Part shown: piece by piece, positions 61,495 through 64,000 of the stretch
Layout of the letters: each line of letters opens with the position of its first letter
Numbering within the stretch: the stretch's first letter is position 1
Source: Deferribacteres bacterium
Lineage (GTDB): Bacteria > Zhuqueibacterota > Zhuqueibacteria > Zhuqueibacterales > Geothermadaptataceae
DNA length: 64,000 bases
NCBI GenBank assembly: GCA_020633675.1
Contig: JACKDE010000004.1
Coordinates: 372,001-436,000 of the forward strand
Direction of reading: 5' to 3'
Position numbers and translations under genes: made by a program
Notes under the pieces: model-generated
The model's database searches: none
What the model was told of the DNA's origin: nothing
What the model saw: the letters and a program-made list of their open reading frames with translations, nothing else

Positions 61495-61538
61495 CGTGTC
61501 AAACTTTCGTTTGATCTTATCAAAATAGATGCCAACAC
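61495..61538. repeat. 44-bp motif shared with the DUF255 upstream region
   Basis: GTGTCAAACTT, G-TTGA, T-TCAAAATA and AACAC recur at the same spacing as in 47186-47229; the core TCAAAC-TTTC-GTTTGA is a 6-bp palindrome here. It lies about 70-110 bp before the beta-galactosidase start. Confidence 0.45.
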
Positions 61539-61607
61539 GCCTCATTCCAATTCTCCTGCAATATGCAATGCACTCAGCTCTCATTGTACGCTAATTCCAA
61601 AAATAAA

Positions 61608-64000
61608 ATGATCTCCAGACTCTGTAAATTCCCCTTATTTGCGCTGTTGCCATTTTGCACGCTGCTCTCGCAGGAACAGGAACACCTTCTACACAAAGAT
61701 CATATGGTTTTTGCGCTCAATAAAATGAGGCCGCATGCCGATTTTTTTACCTATGAATCGGCTGAGTTGGCCGGCCAGAGCAACATCGAAGCATCAAAGC
61801 GCTTCAGCTCTCTCAATGGCAACTGGAAATTTAAATGGGTGCGCTCACCCAAAGACCGCCCGCGCCGATTCTATGATTTAGCTCTGGACGATAGCAATTG
61901 GGACACTATTCCCGTGCCTGCAAATTGGGAGGTGCAGGGCTACGATCACCCGATTTACCTGGATGAACGCTATCCGTTTTCTACAAAATGGCCGCAAGCG
62001 CCCGAGCATTATAATCCGGTCGGTACCTATCGGCATGCATTTGAAATTCCTGACGCATGGCTGGCTGGCGATATTATTTTGCATTTCGCCGCAGCAAAAT
62101 CAGCGATGTATCTTTACCTCAACGGCCAGTTCGTCGGCTATTCGCAAGGCTCGAAAACCCCGGCTGAATTCAATATTCGGCCCTATGTGAAATCCGGCAA
62201 AAACCTGATCGCCCTGCAGATGTATCGATGGAGTGATGCCAGCTATCTGGAAAGCCAGGACATGCTGCGGATGAGTGGCATCGAGCGCGAAGTGTACATC
62301 TACAGCCGGCCAAAAGTCGCCATGAGCGATTTTGGCGTTATTGCAGATTTGGATGATGCTTTTAAAGACGGACTGGCTACAGTCACCGTCGACATCACCA
62401 ACAATTCCAATGAGAATGCCAGCCGGACACTCAATGTGCAGATTTTAGACGAAGTAAAAGTGCTGTTTCGCGCTCAAAAAAGAATAGAAATCCCGGCCAA
62501 TGACACGATAGTGGTCACGTTCAAGACAACGCTTGCCAATGTCAAGCAGTGGTCGGCTGAAGCACCAAATCGCTATCAATTGCAGATTCAATTACTCGAT
62601 GAGCAAAACGAGCAGAACAATCAATTTGTCGAGAAAAACATTGGTTTTCGAAATGTGCAAATCCAGGGCAGTCGATTGCTGGTGAACGGAAAAGCCATCA
62701 CCATCAAAGGCGTCAACCGGCACGAAACCGATCCGCTCACCGGCCATGTGGTTTCCAGAGCATCAATGGAAAAAGATATCCGGTTGATGAAGCAAAATAA
62801 CATCAATGCCGTACGCGGCAGCCACTACCCGAACCATCCTTACTGGTACGACTTGTGTGACCGGTACGGACTGTATTTGATTGATGAAGCCAATATCGAA
62901 AGCCATCCGCTCGCTAACGACGAGGCGACCCAAATCGGCAACGAGGTGTCGTGGCTGCCGGCGCATCTGGAGCGTACCCAGCGCATGTTTTATCGCGATC
63001 GCAACCATCCGTCGATCATTATCTGGTCCTTGGGCAATGAAGCCGGGCATGGCGATATTTTCCGCGCGACCTATCGCTGGCTGAAGCAGCATGATGCTAC
63101 CCGGCCGGTGCAATATGAACCAGCCGAACATGAAGATTACACCGATATTTATTGCCCAATGTACCCGAAACCAGCTTCCCTGATTCAGTATGCCGAAAGC
63201 GACCCCGACAAGCCGGGCATCATGATCGAGTATTGCCACGCGATGGGCAACTCGGTTGGCAACCTGCAGGATTACTGGAACATCATCGAAAAATATCCCG
63301 CGCTGCAGGGCGGTTTTATTTGGGATTGGGTCGATCAGTCGCTGGAATACAAAGATAAAAATGGCAAAGCCTACCTGGCCTATGGCCATGACTATCACCC
63401 TGATTTGCCAACGGACGGAAATTTTTTAAACAACGGTCTGGTCGATCCGTATCGCCAGCCTCACCCGCATTTGTTCGAAGTCAAAAAGGTCTATCAATCA
63501 GCCAGGTTTGACTGGGATCAGAAAGCAAAAACGTTGCGGGTGACCAATAAAAACAACTTTGCTGCTTTGGAAAACATCAGACTGGAATGGAAGCGCCTGG
63601 AAGATGATATTGCAGTACAAACCGGCGTCGTCGAAAACATTCAAATTCAGCCTGAGCAGACTGAAATTTACGCGCTTCCCATCAGTGCGCTTCCGAGCGA
63701 TCGGGAGTCGGTGCTGCTTGTTCAGCTCATCACCGACAAGCAAAACGGCCTACTGGAGACGAATCACGAGATCGCCTTCGAGCAATTTATTTTGCGGCCT
63801 TACCGATCCAAAGCACTGTCGCCTCCTAAACAGGTGCCGCTCAAGATTGCGGTCGATCAGGATCATTTTGTGATCCAAAACAATGTCGTGAACATGTTGA
63901 TACACAAATCAACCGGAGAAATCAGCCATTGGAGTTTTGGCAAAGAGCTGATTACGCAAGCACCGATCCAGCCAAATTTTTGGCGGCCACCGACCGACAA
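61608..64000 (+). CDS. GH2 beta-galactosidase (LacZ-type), secreted, 3' end beyond the window
   Basis: The frame from ATG 61608 is open to the right edge, at least 797 residues, matching no stop in the window. It starts with a signal peptide-like segment (PLFALLPFCTLLSQ), then the GH2 sandwich: FSSLNGNWKFKWVRSPKDRP, DTIPVPANWEVQGYDHPIY, YLYLNGQFVGYSQGSKTPAE, LQMYRWSDASYLESQDMLRM. The catalytic barrel shows GVNRHETDPLTGHV, SHYPNHPYWYDLCDRYGLYL, the acid/base Glu in SLGNEAGHGDIF (E478) and the nucleophile in MIEYCHAMGNSVGNLQDYW (E541), with GGFIWDWVDQSLEY. It hydrolyses terminal beta-galactosides, probably in the periplasm or outside. Confidence 0.95.
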   Translation, partial: MISRLCKFPLFALLPFCTLLSQEQEHLLHKDHMVFALNKMRPHADFFTYESAELAGQSNIEASKRFSSLNGNWKFKWVRSPKDRPRRFYDLALDDSNWDTIPVPANWEVQGYDHPIYLDERYPFSTKWPQAPEHYNPVGTYRHAFEIPDAWLAGDIILHFAAAKSAMYLYLNGQFVGYSQGSKTPAEFNIRPYVKSGKNLIALQMYRWSDASYLESQDMLRMSGIEREVYIYSRPKVAMSDFGVIADLDDAFKDGLATVTVDITNNSNENASRTLNVQILDEVKVLFRAQKRIEIPANDTIVVTFKTTLANVKQWSAEAPNRYQLQIQLLDEQNEQNNQFVEKNIGFRNVQIQGSRLLVNGKAITIKGVNRHETDPLTGHVVSRASMEKDIRLMKQNNINAVRGSHYPNHPYWYDLCDRYGLYLIDEANIESHPLANDEATQIGNEVSWLPAHLERTQRMFYRDRNHPSIIIWSLGNEAGHGDIFRATYRWLKQHDATRPVQYEPAEHEDYTDIYCPMYPKPASLIQYAESDPDKPGIMIEYCHAMGNSVGNLQDYWNIIEKYPALQGGFIWDWVDQSLEYKDKNGKAYLAYGHDYHPDLPTDGNFLNNGLVDPYRQPHPHLFEVKKVYQSARFDWDQKAKTLRVTNKNNFAALENIRLEWKRLEDDIAVQTGVVENIQIQPEQTEIYALPISALPSDRESVLLVQLITDKQNGLLETNHEIAFEQFILRPYRSKALSPPKQVPLKIAVDQDHFVIQNNVVNMLIHKSTGEISHWSFGKELITQAPIQPNFWRPPTD

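Noticed and set aside
1..64000. CRISPR arrays
   Set aside because: No regularly spaced identical direct repeats were seen anywhere; only palindromic and dispersed repeats are present.

Overview
The window reads as chromosomal DNA of an uncultured bacterium of the FCB type. Three large secreted proteins end in the NPFNP-type C-terminal sorting domain typical of Calditrichota, KSB1, Ignavibacteria and relatives. A bacillithiol-type glycosyltransferase, a split B12-dependent methylmalonyl-CoA mutase and intergenic spaces full of palindromic repeat modules fit that picture. The phylum is inference: there is no rRNA or tRNA gene in the window.

Layout. 1-9 kb: small metabolic genes (methyltransferase, HD hydrolase, agmatinase-like ureohydrolase, TetR regulator, 7Fe ferredoxin, BFN-PDZ lipoprotein, PQQ-type propeller, a frameshifted Rossmann oxidoreductase, a secreted hydrolase, a DUF971 protein, PdxH). 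9-26.8 kb: a type IV secretion locus on the minus strand in classical order VirD4, VirB2, B3, B4, [two secreted cargo proteins], B5, B6, B8, B9, small membrane protein, B10, PKD lipoprotein, TraO-like outer-membrane protein. No relaxase, VirB11 or integrase is visible. The two cargo genes sit between VirB4 and VirB5. Much of that insert is AT-rich, and a 117-bp duplicate of beta-helix coding DNA lies at its far edge.

27.5-40.8 kb: chromosomal metabolism on the minus strand. meaB-mcmA1-mcmA2 handle methylmalonyl-CoA. pgi, rpiA and rpe cover sugar-phosphate interconversion and run into two glycosyltransferases (GT9, GT2). An AT-rich TIR-like gene follows, then glucokinase overlapping an MFS transporter, then bshA. 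41-50.7 kb: a large sorted surface protein preceded by a heavily structured leader, a small barrel-like protein, a DUF255 thioredoxin-domain lipoprotein, a GNAT/YoaP-like protein and a propeller-PHP (DUF3604) protein. 51-57.8 kb: an isochorismatase-like hydrolase, a MauE-rhodanese fusion, a CBS-domain membrane protein, a fused alpha-beta E1 2-oxoacid dehydrogenase and a methyltransferase.

58.4-64 kb, plus strand: a small lipoprotein whose reading frame is interrupted by one TGA exactly where the first Cys of a glutaredoxin-like CPYC motif should be. A hairpin with a G in its apical loop lies about 20 nt downstream. I read this as an unannotated selenoprotein (U-P-Y-C), the most notable single observation here. 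It is followed by a SirB1/transglutaminase-like TPR protein, a GroES-like protein and a GH2 beta-galactosidase that runs off the right edge.
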